This document shows positions 19,078 to 27,989 of a stretch of 64,000 nucleotides of DNA, piece by piece (positions within the stretch are counted from its first letter, which is position 1; every line of letters starts with the position of its first letter). This DNA is from an uncultured Arachnia sp. (GTDB lineage Bacteria; Actinomycetota; Actinomycetes; Propionibacteriales; Propionibacteriaceae), in the NCBI GenBank assembly GCA_947493705.1, contig CANLSH010000002.1, forward strand, positions 209,842 to 273,841, read 5' to 3'. A program made the position numbers and the translations under genes. The notes below the pieces were generated by a model. That model was not told the origin of the DNA. It was given only the letters and a program-made list of their open reading frames with translations, and made no database searches.

Positions 19078-20583
19078 TCAGTACGCGAAGGACAGGGGGG
19101 CGTCCTCGTCCGTGTGGTCGTCGAGTTCAACGTCGGTGTCATTGGGGAGCCCCTTCTTGACGTAGCGCAGGAACAGACCCACTTCGATGACTGCCAGGGC
19201 GCCGTAGAGGAGCGTGTAGACGATCATGGAGATCAGGACGGACGTGGCGCTGACACTGGTCGAGACTCCGGCCGCCGTGGGCATCACCCCCGCGACGATC
19301 CAGGGCTGGCGGCCCATCTCGGTGAAGATCCAGCCGAAGGAGATTGCGAACAGCGGAAGCAGTGGTAGGGCGAACATGGCTGGCGTCCAGATTTTGTCCC
19401 AGAATTTGCCCTCTGGTGGCAGCTTGTCCTTGCGGACGAGCCACAGCAATGCCACTCCGAGAAGAGTCCCGGCAATACCAAGACCGATCATCAGCCGGAA
19501 TGTCCAGAACGACACCGGAACGTTTGGAGAGGGATCCACCCCGGGGTAGTTCGCAGCCAGCTCGGCGGCGTACTCATCCTGGATCTGGGTTCTGGAGCCG
19601 TCATTTCGCAGGAAACCCTCGGAGGCGTACTGCTCGCGCAGGTCATTGACGCCCTGCACCGTCTCCTCACCTGAGATGAGAGTGAGAAGGCCAGGGATCT
19701 TGATTGCAAAGATCTCCTTCGTTGCATCCAGATCGCCAATCACGAACAGACGCATGCCAGCATTGGTCTCGGTGTCGAAGAGCCCTTCAGCAGCCGCCAT
19801 CTTCATCGGTTGCACCTCCGTCATGATGCGACCCTGCAGATCGCCGGAGACGATGGTCAGCGCGGAGGCGACGATGAGCACCCAGGCGCCCATCCTGGCG
19901 CCAAAGCGGTGGGCGGCCACGGTCTCGGGATCACGATCTGCGCCTTCGCGACGCAACTCCATGAGCCACCAGCCACAGATGGCCGCCATCAATCCACCAG
20001 CCACCATGTAGGCGGCAGTGATGACGTGTGGGAAGGTGACGAGGAAGACCGGGTTCAGCAGTACGTCGATGAATCCTTCGATTCCCGCGAGCTCGGCCCG
20101 ACCGTTGTTGAAAGTGGTGCCCACCGGGTTCTGCATCCACGAGTTCGCGGCGAGGATGAACACCGCCGAGAGCATGGTCCCGAATGCGACGGCCCAGATG
20201 GTCATGAGGTGCAACAGCTTGGGCAGCCTGTTCCAGCCGAAGATCCACAGCCCGAGGAAGGTGGATTCAAGGAAGAAGGCCAGTAGCGCCTCCAGCGCCA
20301 GGGGTGCGCCAAAGACGTCGCCCACGAAGCGCGAGTACTCGGACCAGTTCATACCGAACTGGAACTCCTGCACGATCCCCGTGACGACCCCCAGGGCGAA
20401 GTTGATCAGCAGTAGTTTCCCGAAGAATTTCGTCAGCTGCAGGTAGCGAGCGTGGCCCGTTCTGTACCAGATGGTCTGGAGGACAGCCACCATCATCGCC
20501 ATGGCAATGGTGATCGGCACAAAGAGGAAGTGGTACACGGTGGTGATGCCGAACTGCCACCTACCAAGGGCTACAGGATCCAT
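19078..20583 (-). CDS. cydA: Cytochrome bd ubiquinol/menaquinol oxidase subunit I
   Basis: A 501-residue haem-bearing subunit. 'ARWQFGITTVYHF'-type N-terminus is present as 'GRWQFGITTVYHFLFVPIT', with His near residue 18 as a haem ligand. 'FPHVITAAYMVAGG' carries the second His and 'FRLMIGLG' the Met ligand. 'NPVGTTFNNGRAEL' is also typical. It is the first gene of cydABDC and is divergent from a BlaI-type regulator 78 bp away. It is an inner-membrane quinol oxidase used under low oxygen. Confidence 0.96.
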   Translation of the reverse strand: MDPVALGRWQFGITTVYHFLFVPITIAMAMMVAVLQTIWYRTGHARYLQLTKFFGKLLLINFALGVVTGIVQEFQFGMNWSEYSRFVGDVFGAPLALEALLAFFLESTFLGLWIFGWNRLPKLLHLMTIWAVAFGTMLSAVFILAANSWMQNPVGTTFNNGRAELAGIEGFIDVLLNPVFLVTFPHVITAAYMVAGGLMAAICGWWLMELRREGADRDPETVAAHRFGARMGAWVLIVASALTIVSGDLQGRIMTEVQPMKMAAAEGLFDTETNAGMRLFVIGDLDATKEIFAIKIPGLLTLISGEETVQGVNDLREQYASEGFLRNDGSRTQIQDEYAAELAANYPGVDPSPNVPVSFWTFRLMIGLGIAGTLLGVALLWLVRKDKLPPEGKFWDKIWTPAMFALPLLPLFAISFGWIFTEMGRQPWIVAGVMPTAAGVSTSVSATSVLISMIVYTLLYGALAVIEVGLFLRYVKKGLPNDTDVELDDHTDEDAPLSFAY

Positions 20584-20592
20584 GTAATAACT

Positions 20593-20614
20593 CTACTACT
20601 GAGCGTCGTTGTAG
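20593..20614. promoter_or_regulatory. Candidate BlaI-type operator between cydA and its divergent regulator
   Basis: CTAC at the left and GTAG at the right form inverted arms around a spacer in the short divergent region. BlaI/MecI regulators bind inverted TAC/GTA-type repeats, so this is a reasonable but unproven site for repressing cydA and the regulator itself. Confidence 0.25.
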
Positions 20615-20648
20615 CCAACTTGGAAACACCCTGTCGCAGTTGGCGCCC

Positions 20649-20654
20649 TATGAT
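20649..20654 (+). promoter_or_regulatory. Candidate -10 element of the BlaI-type regulator
   Basis: TATGAT lies seven bases before ATG 20662. That spacing would place transcription start at or next to the start codon, so the mRNA may be leaderless. No -35 was recognised. Confidence 0.35.
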
Positions 20655-20661
20655 GATGCGC

Positions 20662-21015
20662 ATGGCGAATCGTGGACCGCTCGAGCAATCGGTGATGGAG
20701 CTCCTGTGGGACAGTTCCTCACCCCAGAGCGTCGCTGATGTCCTCGAGAAACTCGACACGGGCCGCGATCTGGCCTACACCACTGTGATGACCGTGCTTG
20801 ATCGACTCGCGAAGAAGCACCTGGTCACTCGCGAGCGCGTGGACCGGGCCTGGCGCTATCTACCCGCAGATCCACAACACGTGGTGGTGATGCGCGACAT
20901 GACAACGGCCCTAGAGGGTGTACCCACCGACGTGCGCCTGCAGGCGTTGAGAGATTTCTGGGGCGCGCTGCCCGAGCACGAACGAGACGCCATCCGCACG
21001 GTTCACGCGAACTGA
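20662..21015 (+). CDS. BlaI/MecI/CopY-type transcriptional regulator
   Basis: A 117-residue winged-helix repressor. 'LEQSVMELLWDSSSPQSVADVLEKL' and 'AYTTVMTVLDRLAKKHLVTRER' (each read in part) match the DNA-binding domain of the BlaI/MecI family. A short C-terminal helical region serves for dimerisation. Several ATGs lie at 20650-20662; the last fits the conserved N-terminus and the -10 spacing. There is no adjacent BlaR-type sensor protease. Its position opposite cydA suggests it may respond to redox or metals and control cytochrome bd (inference). Confidence 0.82.
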   Translation: MANRGPLEQSVMELLWDSSSPQSVADVLEKLDTGRDLAYTTVMTVLDRLAKKHLVTRERVDRAWRYLPADPQHVVVMRDMTTALEGVPTDVRLQALRDFWGALPEHERDAIRTVHAN

Positions 21016-21019
21016 CTGT

Positions 21020-21042
21020 GCCTGGCTCCTCCGTCGCCAGGC
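21020..21042 (+). terminator. Possible hairpin terminator after the BlaI-type gene
   Basis: GCCTGGC and GCCAGGC form a perfect 7-bp stem with a 9-base loop, just after the stop at 21015 and before the convergent PPK2 gene. There is no U-tract. Confidence 0.4.
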
Positions 21043-21106
21043 GCTACTGGGCCACCGGGGTTGTTTTCGTGCCAGTGACGTGAACCGGCGCCGCTGCCGT
21101 TGCTCC

Positions 21107-22231
21107 TCAGTCCTTGGACTTTTTCTTGAGCTTCTTCTTCAGTTTCTTCGGAAGATCGGCCCGATCACGGAGGATCTCCTGCTTCTGGGCGACGGCGGCG
21201 TCCATCTCCTCGAGCCAAGCCTCCTTGCGGGCGGCTGCAACCTCTGCAGCCTGGGCGTCGTCGATGCCGGGGATCGCCGCCACCTCGTGGCGCACTTCGA
21301 TGCTGTCGGCCATGGCAGATTCGACGTTGTCGTGTGTCTCCTCCAGAGACGTGATCAGCGACTCGGTGGACATCGACTCGGCCAGCTTGCGGCGCTGGGT
21401 CTCGACGCTCCATCGCGGCTTCGGCCAGTTGAGGTCCATCTCACTGAGGGTGCGGGTGAGGATTTCGGTGATGGCCAGTCGTGGGAACCATTTGTGGTCG
21501 GCCGGGAGCACGTACCAGGGCGCTTGTTCGGTGCTCGTCTTCTCGAACACCGCCTGGTAGGCAGTCTGGTACTCCTGCCATTTGGCGCGGGTGGTCAGAT
21601 CGCCGGTGTTGTACTTCCAGTGCTTGTCCGAGCGGTCCAGCCGTTCCATGAGTCGCAGACCCTGCTCATCGTGCGAGACCATCATGGCGAACTTCAGGAC
21701 GATGGTGCCATTCTTCACAAGGTCTGCTTCGAACTTGTTGATCTCGTCGTAGCGTTTCTGCCACTTGTCCTCGGGCACGAGGTCATTGACCCGCACCACG
21801 AGGACGTCCTCGTAGTGGGAGCGGTCGAACACACCGATGCTCCCCGCGGGCGGTAGTGCCTTGCGGATACGCCACAGGTAGTGGTGCTTCGCCTCTTCCT
21901 CCGTGGGAACACCAAAAGAACTCAGCGCAACCCCCTGGGGATCCACCGAGCCCATCACGTGGCGCACCACGCCGCCCTTGCCCGCGGTGTCGAGTCCCTG
22001 GATGATGCACAGGACCGAGCGCTTGCCACCTGTGCGACCCTCAGCGAACAACCGCTCCTGCAGCTCTGGGAGCAGAGCTGCCCGCGACTTCATCAGGGCC
22101 TTGGCTTCCTTCTTGCCGCCGTCCCAGCCGGGTGAGCTGTTGCGGTCCACGGTGGCGAGGTCGAACCCCTCGTTGGCGCGCAGTACCTCGCGGGGGTCGG
22201 CGAGCCACAGGTTCTTCGGCTTCTTGCCCAT
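21107..22231 (-). CDS. Polyphosphate kinase 2 family protein
   Basis: A 374-residue PPK2-family kinase that moves phosphate between polyphosphate and nucleotides in the cytoplasm. The P-loop 'IIQGLDTAGKGGV' (about residues 78-90), 'FDRSHYEDVLVVRV' lid region and 'WKYNTGDL' are diagnostic. The C-terminal tail is rich in lysine ('KKLKKKLKKKSKD') and may bind polyphosphate or nucleic acid. ATG 22231 has AAAGGAA upstream at fair spacing. Whether it favours AMP, ADP or GDP cannot be read here. The gene stands alone, converging with the BlaI-type gene. Confidence 0.92.
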   Translation of the reverse strand: MGKKPKNLWLADPREVLRANEGFDLATVDRNSSPGWDGGKKEAKALMKSRAALLPELQERLFAEGRTGGKRSVLCIIQGLDTAGKGGVVRHVMGSVDPQGVALSSFGVPTEEEAKHHYLWRIRKALPPAGSIGVFDRSHYEDVLVVRVNDLVPEDKWQKRYDEINKFEADLVKNGTIVLKFAMMVSHDEQGLRLMERLDRSDKHWKYNTGDLTTRAKWQEYQTAYQAVFEKTSTEQAPWYVLPADHKWFPRLAITEILTRTLSEMDLNWPKPRWSVETQRRKLAESMSTESLITSLEETHDNVESAMADSIEVRHEVAAIPGIDDAQAAEVAAARKEAWLEEMDAAVAQKQEILRDRADLPKKLKKKLKKKSKD

Positions 22232-22310
22232 GGGAGTGGTTCCTTTCGCAGAGTTGGCCCATTGTTTCAGTCGGGCTGGTCATCTGGTGTGAAACGTCGG
22301 GAGAGATGGA

Positions 22311-22430
22311 CGACCGGACATGCCGCAAGGAGCCGTCGCCGCAACACATACGTCGACGGTGGGCAATGGATGAGGCGTGTCCGGTCGTTCCATGACTCGG
22401 CGCACAGTGAGTGCGGCGTGTCCGGTTGTC
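22311..22430. repeat. Left copy of a ~120-bp direct repeat flanking the fic gene
   Basis: This stretch begins CGACCGGACATGCC, contains ACGTCGA and GGATGAGG in the middle and ends GTGCGGCGTGTCCGG. The copy at 23919-24040 has the same landmarks in the same order and orientation, with roughly three quarters identity by eye. Each copy begins and ends with inverted ACCGGACA/TGTCCGGT blocks, so it can also fold. Confidence 0.8.
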
Positions 22431-22474
22431 ATCGGCGCGATAGGACGATGCACAGCACCTATCAGTTTAGCCAT

Positions 22475-23836
22475 TTAGTCAGTGGACATGGCGCGGACAG
22501 TTCGCACCTTGTCGTTGAAGTCGGCGACTGCCAGATCCACTGCTTGACCCGCGACGGCGCGCATCCGGGCACCCGTCCTATCGGTGATGCGGGGGAAGAC
22601 GTCAGCTGTTTCCAGCTGTTCGCCATCCAGATCAGGAGTGGCAACGATGAACGGTGCACCAGAGCCCTTGAAACGTTGAAATACTGCGAGTGAGTGCTGA
22701 GCAGCCACTGGCCGATCGGCGATTGTGCTTGTGACGCGGATGGTCATGTGATCGAAGGACGAGTTGTAGTCTTCGGCCTTCGGATTAATAAAGGTTGGTT
22801 CTGGGTTGTCTAGGTCCACGACGACTCCTTCTGGCCATGAGCGGGCAGCGATCTCCTGCTCCAATTCTGATTTGAGTCGGAGCTGGAGAGATTGCGAAAG
22901 TACTGCCAGGTTAATCTGGACAGGCGTGGAGTCCTCGCCCGCAATGACTCGCGCCAGCTCGTCCATGACGTCGTCGTTTCTGATGCGGGCACTCACGAGT
23001 TGAACGGCATCCAGCACCCGGGCGTCGACGAAGCGCGTCAATGCCGTAGCGTTTCCGGCATCTGCTTGTTCCAGTGCATCCAGGTACGCATCTCGCTGGT
23101 CGGAAAAGATGACCAACGGAACACCGGGGGAGCGGTACAGGTACACGGAAGAGAGAGCGCGAGCGACTCGACCATTCCCGTCGGCGAATGGGTGGATGAG
23201 AATGAAGGCGTAGTGCGCGTAGGCCGCTTGCACGACGCTGGATGCTTGTCTGAACTCCTCGCTTTCCAGTTGCTCGCCGAACCGATCCATTTCGGACGCC
23301 ACCTGCTCAGGTGGGCAGTAGTGAAAGACTTCACCGTTGGCTCGCGTCGGGCTGTTCTCGCGCTCCTTGTAGGTGCCCTTCGAAAGGGGGCGCTGTTTCG
23401 TTGCATACCCATCGGGAGTGGGGATCAGCACCTCGTAGGTCTCCTGTGAGTTGCACAGGACTTCGTGGAGTGAGCGGATCCAATGGGGACTGATCGGGCG
23501 CTTTCCCGTGACGGCGTCAAGGATGAAGTCGTACCCGGACAGGGCATCACGAACGTGGCGCTCCACTTCCATTCCTCGGCGATGGAGCTTCTGCTCCCAT
23601 CCGGTAGTCATATCCGCAATGGACAGGGTGAAGCCCCGCGTCGTTTCGTAGAGCCCCTCAATGGCGCCCGTCTCGACGGCTGCTGAGCGCGCTGCCACCG
23701 TCACCGCTGTGTCGACTGCTGGGTCGCCGTACTTCTGCCGTGCTTCGTCCATGGCACTGAGCGCGGCGTCGGTCGTCTGCTGGTTAAAAGGTGGGCACCA
23801 CTGAACGAACGTTGGGAATCCCTGATAGCCGCTCAT
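22475..23836 (-). CDS. Fic/DOC family protein with N-terminal inhibitory helix
   Basis: A 453-residue Fic-domain enzyme, probably an AMP transferase acting on a protein target in the cytoplasm. The core motif 'HPFADGNGRVAR' is intact near residue 215, so the catalytic His and nucleotide-binding Gly/Arg are present. 'TGAIEG' near residue 55 matches the (S/T)xxxE(G/N) inhibitory motif of self-inhibited Fic proteins. The open frame continues to 24067, but that part is the flanking repeat. ATG 23836 begins 'MSGYQGFPTFVQWC', like other family members. It is flanked on both sides by the repeat, which suggests acquisition or mobilisation as a cassette. Confidence 0.9.
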   Translation of the reverse strand: MSGYQGFPTFVQWCPPFNQQTTDAALSAMDEARQKYGDPAVDTAVTVAARSAAVETGAIEGLYETTRGFTLSIADMTTGWEQKLHRRGMEVERHVRDALSGYDFILDAVTGKRPISPHWIRSLHEVLCNSQETYEVLIPTPDGYATKQRPLSKGTYKERENSPTRANGEVFHYCPPEQVASEMDRFGEQLESEEFRQASSVVQAAYAHYAFILIHPFADGNGRVARALSSVYLYRSPGVPLVIFSDQRDAYLDALEQADAGNATALTRFVDARVLDAVQLVSARIRNDDVMDELARVIAGEDSTPVQINLAVLSQSLQLRLKSELEQEIAARSWPEGVVVDLDNPEPTFINPKAEDYNSSFDHMTIRVTSTIADRPVAAQHSLAVFQRFKGSGAPFIVATPDLDGEQLETADVFPRITDRTGARMRAVAGQAVDLAVADFNDKVRTVRAMSTD

Positions 23837-23918
23837 GACGTCATTCTGGCACCCGGCGCAGACAACGTCATGAACTCCGGTATGCAGGGGCCTTGGTCTG
23901 CTGGACGCACGCCGAAAA

Positions 23919-24040
23919 CGACCGGACATGCCACAACCAGTCGTCGCCACGACGTATACGTCGATGGTCGACAGTGGATGAGGTGTGTCCGGTCGTGTGG
24001 ATGGCGCGGTGGTTAGTGAGTGCGGCGTGTCCGGTCGTGT
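23919..24040. repeat. Right copy of a ~120-bp direct repeat flanking the fic gene
   Basis: This is the partner of the repeat at 22311-22430 in the same orientation. It begins CGACCGGACATGCC, includes ACGTCGA and GGATGAGG, and ends GTGCGGCGTGTCCGG. It lies just upstream of the fic start and ends 23 bp from the end of the FtsX-like permease gene. Confidence 0.8.
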
Positions 24041-24063
24041 GGAGGGGAGGTGTTGGCGAACAG

Positions 24064-25431
24064 TCAATCGTTACGGCGCCGCTGTTCGCCCAGCACCCCT
24101 GCCTGCAGTGGACGGCAGGCCTCGGCCGCGCCGAGGGTCAGCAGGAATCCGACGAGAACGGTGGAGGCCAGTAGCACGACGCCCAGGGTCGGAAATCCTT
24201 CCATCTCCGTGGCCGTGACCGTCGACAGCAGGAAACCCAGTGGCACAGAAGTTCCCAAGGCGACTGCCAACGGAACCAACACCTGGCCCCGACGAACCGC
24301 CGCGTGGACTGTCCGGGGAACGCCCATGCGGTCCATCGCGACCGCTTCGGGCGCCCGGTCAAACGCTCCAGAAGCCTGGGAGATCAGAGTTGCGGTGGCA
24401 GCGAGGATGAGGCCGACGAGCAGAGTGATGGCCACGCCGGTTTGAATGTCGCGGACGAAGATCACTCCGAACTCAGCGGGAGCACCGCTGGTGGTCACCG
24501 GAATGTTGACGGTGAACCCGGCGATGAATCCCAATAGCGCCACCGAGGCGACGTTGCGCCAAGCCGCTCGCGGGTCGTCCAGGATCCGGCGGGCCGCGAG
24601 GAGCTTAGGGACTTTCGACGTGCGCGTGCGAGGCTTGGCGACCAACTGCAGCAGCCAAGGTCCCACAACGGTGATGGAGCCAATCACGACGGTGAGAAAC
24701 ACGAGCGTGAAGATGAGCCCCATGAGATTTGCGATGTTGGCAGTCTGGGAATAGATCATGAATCCCGTTACGAGTAGCACCACCAGCACCAACCGCCAGG
24801 TCTTGAGCCGCTTCGGGGTCTCGTCCCGCGCCACCCCGAGCGGTGAGATGCTGACGCGACGCAACCCCAGGATGGTTGACGCCATGGCGAGCATCAGGAG
24901 GACGCCCAAGACCGCAAGCCACAGCCACCACGGTGGCAGCATCTCGCGTGCCTCGATGCTTTGTCCTTGAAATGAAATGAGCTGCCAGGCCGGCAGGCTG
25001 GCGACGAACACAACGGATCCGAGGACGACACCGGCGACTGCCTGCACCAGCGTTTCGACGACCGACATCTTCACCACTTCACCACTGGTCATGCCGACCA
25101 GCCGCAGCGACGCCAGACGTCTGGAGCGGCCGCGTGCACCCAATCGAGCAGCAGCACCTCCCAGCGCGAGGACCGGAATGGTGAGAAGGGCGCACGCGAA
25201 GCCAGCGAGTCCCACGTAGGCGGGCGCGACGTCGACCCACATGGGGTCGTTGAGTGCGCCGTCGACGCGCCACCGAGCCACGAACATCCACGTGCCACCG
25301 GCCACTGTGAGGGCGAGCCAGGAGGAGACGGTGAATGCGAGGACCGCCATGGCGTCGAGGACACCGGCGCCCTTGGTGGCGCGGATGCGTTCCACGGCCA
25401 GGCGTGGAGCAAGGTTGAGTGCGACGCTCAT
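24064..25431 (-). CDS. FtsX-like permease of an ABC transporter
   Basis: A 455-residue membrane protein with a basic N-terminus, then paired groups of hydrophobic helices typical of FtsX/MacB-type permeases. Helices are seen around residues 25-60, 90-120, 145-185, 205-265 and near the C-terminus. It follows its ATPase with a four-base overlap at 25428-25431. Such transporters move antimicrobial peptides or lipids or sense cell-envelope stress (family knowledge). A divergent two-component system next door suggests it is switched on by an extracellular signal. Confidence 0.87.
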   Translation of the reverse strand: MSVALNLAPRLAVERIRATKGAGVLDAMAVLAFTVSSWLALTVAGGTWMFVARWRVDGALNDPMWVDVAPAYVGLAGFACALLTIPVLALGGAAARLGARGRSRRLASLRLVGMTSGEVVKMSVVETLVQAVAGVVLGSVVFVASLPAWQLISFQGQSIEAREMLPPWWLWLAVLGVLLMLAMASTILGLRRVSISPLGVARDETPKRLKTWRLVLVVLLVTGFMIYSQTANIANLMGLIFTLVFLTVVIGSITVVGPWLLQLVAKPRTRTSKVPKLLAARRILDDPRAAWRNVASVALLGFIAGFTVNIPVTTSGAPAEFGVIFVRDIQTGVAITLLVGLILAATATLISQASGAFDRAPEAVAMDRMGVPRTVHAAVRRGQVLVPLAVALGTSVPLGFLLSTVTATEMEGFPTLGVVLLASTVLVGFLLTLGAAEACRPLQAGVLGEQRRRND

Positions 25432-26132
25432 GATGCCCTCCTGCTGCTCATGTGGTCGTCATGGATCATGGCGTCGCGGATTTCGACGAGGCGCTGGCAC
25501 CAGGCTGCCACCGCATCGTCGTGGGTGACGACGACCAACGTGGCCCCCGTCATGGCAGCGGTGGTGGTGAGGATCTGCATCACTTCGTGGCCGGTGGCCT
25601 GGTCCAGAGCGCCCGTCGGCTCATCGGCGAAGACCACCTGTGGGCCGTGGATCAAGGCCCGTGCGATGGCGACGCGCTGGGCTTGCCCGCCGGAAAGTTC
25701 GCCCGGCCGCCGCCCTCCCGCATCGGGAAGCCCCAGCCGGGACAGCCACTGATCGGCGGCCGCCAGTGCCTCGTTGCGGTTCTGCCCGGCCAGCAGCAGT
25801 GGCAGCGCGACGTTCTCGCGCGCTGGCAACTCAGGCAGCAGCTGACCGTCCTGGAACACGAAGCCGAAGCGGCGTCGCCGTAGTAGGGAGCGCTGCTTGT
25901 CCTTGAGTGCTGACACGGGGTCCGAACCCAGTGTGACGGTGCCGGCATCCGGCACGAGAATGCCTGACAGGCAGTGCAGCAGCGTGGACTTGCCCGAGGC
26001 GGACGGACCCATGACGGCGACGGACTGGCCGTCCGGGATGTCCAGGTGGACGTCGGCGAGAGCCCGAACATGGCCGTAGGACTTGGAAAGGTTGCGGGCA
26101 CTGAGTGCTCCGCCCGATGGTGTCGTTGTCAT
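25428..26132 (-). CDS. ABC transporter ATPase (MacB/LolD type)
   Basis: A 234-residue ATPase. Walker A 'GPSASGKSTLL', Q-loop 'VFQDGQLLPEL', signature 'LSGGQAQRVAIARALI', Walker B 'VVFADEPTGALDQ' and 'VTHDDAVA' are all present. The 'DEPTGALD' sequence is characteristic of the MacB/LolD/BceA subfamily that pairs with FtsX-like permeases. It overlaps the permease by four bases and is divergent from a histidine kinase. Confidence 0.92.
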   Translation of the reverse strand: MTTTPSGGALSARNLSKSYGHVRALADVHLDIPDGQSVAVMGPSASGKSTLLHCLSGILVPDAGTVTLGSDPVSALKDKQRSLLRRRRFGFVFQDGQLLPELPARENVALPLLLAGQNRNEALAAADQWLSRLGLPDAGGRRPGELSGGQAQRVAIARALIHGPQVVFADEPTGALDQATGHEVMQILTTTAAMTGATLVVVTHDDAVAAWCQRLVEIRDAMIHDDHMSSRRAS

Positions 26133-26244
26133 GACTCAAGTCGACCATTGCTCAGAGGTGGGCGCCATGGCTCCAGCTTCCCTCATGAGGTGGACCCAGC
26201 TCCACCTTTTGCGTCGACATTCGGATCGACGGCGGCACCCCTCC

Positions 26245-26250
26245 TACAGT
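26245..26250 (+). promoter_or_regulatory. -10 element of a leaderless histidine kinase gene
   Basis: TACAGT lies exactly six bases before ATG 26257, which would start transcription at the start codon. No ribosome site is visible, supporting a leaderless mRNA. Confidence 0.45.
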
Positions 26251-26256
26251 GATTCC

Positions 26257-27174
26257 ATGTCCTCAACTGCGGAGCGCCGCCGACGCCGCCTGTTCTTCGG
26301 GCAACTGGCCGTGGGTGGCGCTGGGGCGCTGATCGTGGGCGCCCTATTGTTCGGGCCGCTGCCATTCGACCGAGGCGTCGGGATCATCGCCGCCGCGGGC
26401 GTGGGGTCATTGCTGTGGTTGGCACTGCAATCCCTTGAACGAGGTAAGTTCCAGTCTCAACCAAAAGAGATTTCCGACGTCGACTGGGCACGGGAACTTC
26501 GGGAGGTCCGCGATTCCAGGCGCATCATCGTGTCGGCGTTCGAGATTGAGCGACGGCGGATCGAGCGCGACCTGCACGACGGCGCCCAGCAGTACTTGGT
26601 GGCAGCCACAATGAAATTGGGGGAGGCGTCCCTTCTGCTGGAGCAGCACACGTCCAAGGCCCACTGTGAAGCAACGGGCGTCGCGATGTTGCTCGAGGAT
26701 GCCCACCGGGACGCTGAGGAGGCTTTGCGTACCCTGCGAGCCACAGTCTCGGGGATCCATCCGCAGATGCTGTCGGACCTCGGACTGGTGGCGGCCATCT
26801 CAGACATGGTGGAACGCAGTGGCCTGGACGTGACCCTTCGCAACCCGCACCCTTTGCCGGACATGCCGGAGGAGGTGGCGGCCGTCGCGTGGTTCTTCTG
26901 CTCCGAGGCGCTGACCAACATCGCGAAGCATGCCCCCAACGCGCGGGCCACGCTGCTGCTGGCGGCAGACCAGCATCTTCATGTCTCTGTCATGGACGAC
27001 GGACCGGGAGGTGCCTGGATGCGTGAGGGTGGTGGACTTCATGGCATGCGGGAGCGAGTCGCGGCCTTCGGTGGGGCCCTGGACCTGTCCTCCCCGGAGG
27101 GAGGGCCGACGACACTGACGGCCCGCATCCCGCTGTTGCTCACGCCCAGCGCTCAGACAGGGGGTCAGACATGA
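26257..27174 (+). CDS. Two-component sensor histidine kinase (NarL/DesK type)
   Basis: A 305-residue kinase. Two hydrophobic segments lie near residues 15-50, so the sensor is intramembrane with almost no outside domain. The HisKA_3 motif 'ERRRIERDLHDGAQQ' has the phospho-accepting His near residue 108. The HATPase domain ends with 'GPGGAWMREGGGLHGMRERV'. ATG 26257 was chosen because the upstream frame lacks family sequence and a leaderless promoter fits. Its stop overlaps the regulator start as ATGA. It probably controls the divergent ABC transporter. Confidence 0.9.
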   Translation: MSSTAERRRRRLFFGQLAVGGAGALIVGALLFGPLPFDRGVGIIAAAGVGSLLWLALQSLERGKFQSQPKEISDVDWARELREVRDSRRIIVSAFEIERRRIERDLHDGAQQYLVAATMKLGEASLLLEQHTSKAHCEATGVAMLLEDAHRDAEEALRTLRATVSGIHPQMLSDLGLVAAISDMVERSGLDVTLRNPHPLPDMPEEVAAVAWFFCSEALTNIAKHAPNARATLLLAADQHLHVSVMDDGPGGAWMREGGGLHGMRERVAAFGGALDLSSPEGGPTTLTARIPLLLTPSAQTGGQT

Positions 27175-27863
27175 GACTGATCATCGCCGACGACTCCGCC
27201 ATTCTGCGCGAAGGTCTCGTGGGGTTGGTGGAGCGCCAAGGTCATAAGGTGATTGCCCAGGCTGCGAGCGCACCCGAGTTGCTGACTGCGGTGGCGGCAG
27301 CGCACCGGGACGGCCGTGTGCCCGACGTGGTCATCACCGACGTCCGGATGCCGCCGGGCATGTCCGACGACGGTCTGGCCGCGGCACTCGAGATCCGCAG
27401 GAACCATCCTGGCATCGGCATCCTCGTGCTGTCCCAGTACGTTGCCGCCGCCTACGCTGCTGACCTGTTCGGCGGGCGAGGTGGTGGCGCTCCCATGGCG
27501 TCGACGGGGGACTCGGGAGGGCTGGGGTATCTGTTGAAGGACCGCATCTCACGGGTCGCGGACTTCATGCGGTCCCTCTCGATCATTGAAGCGGGTGGCG
27601 TGGTCGTTGACCCCGAAGTGGCCACCCGACTGATTCAGGGCCAGCAATCGTCGTTGGATCGGCTTAGTGCCCGCGAACTTGAGGTGCTGGAACTGATGAG
27701 CCACGGGTTGAGCAACCAGCAGATCTCTGAGCGCCTCTACCTCTCGGCCAGTGCCGTGTCCAAACACGTGGCGAACGTCTTCGTGAAGCTGGGACTGACG
27801 GCGGGCGAGGACAACCGCCGCGTTCGCGCGGTTCTAACGTACCTGACTGCCTCCCAGGGCTGA
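27171..27863 (+). CDS. NarL/LuxR-type response regulator
   Basis: A 230-residue regulator. The receiver domain has 'IIADDSAILREGL' with the acidic pocket, 'VVITDVRMPP' with the phosphorylated Asp near residue 59, and 'GYLLKDRI' with the conserved Lys. The C-terminal LuxR helix-turn-helix is 'LSARELEVLELMSHGLSNQ' followed by 'SERLYLSASAVSKHVANVF'. An insert rich in Gly ('GGRGGGAP') interrupts the second half of the receiver. It overlaps the kinase gene by four bases. Confidence 0.92.
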   Translation: MRLIIADDSAILREGLVGLVERQGHKVIAQAASAPELLTAVAAAHRDGRVPDVVITDVRMPPGMSDDGLAAALEIRRNHPGIGILVLSQYVAAAYAADLFGGRGGGAPMASTGDSGGLGYLLKDRISRVADFMRSLSIIEAGGVVVDPEVATRLIQGQQSSLDRLSARELEVLELMSHGLSNQQISERLYLSASAVSKHVANVFVKLGLTAGEDNRRVRAVLTYLTASQG

Positions 27864-27977
27864 GGGTCTCCTCGCCACTGCTCCGGATGACTCGAGGCGG
27901 CCGAGATCATCAGAGACATGATCGACGTGCGCCGTCCGTGACGGAAGAGCAGTGGTCTACCGCAAAAAAGCTGGTTG

Positions 27978-27983
27978 TACAGT
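27978..27983 (+). promoter_or_regulatory. -10 element of a leaderless Phd-type antitoxin gene
   Basis: TACAGT lies exactly six bases before ATG 27990, so transcription may start at the start codon. Confidence 0.4.
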
Positions 27984-27989
27984 TCAGGC

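Noticed and set aside
22280..22474. A 64-codon minus-strand frame overlapping the left repeat
   Set aside because: It resembles the unused upstream extension of the fic frame only because both read through the repeat; changes between copies are not mostly silent, so coding is unlikely.
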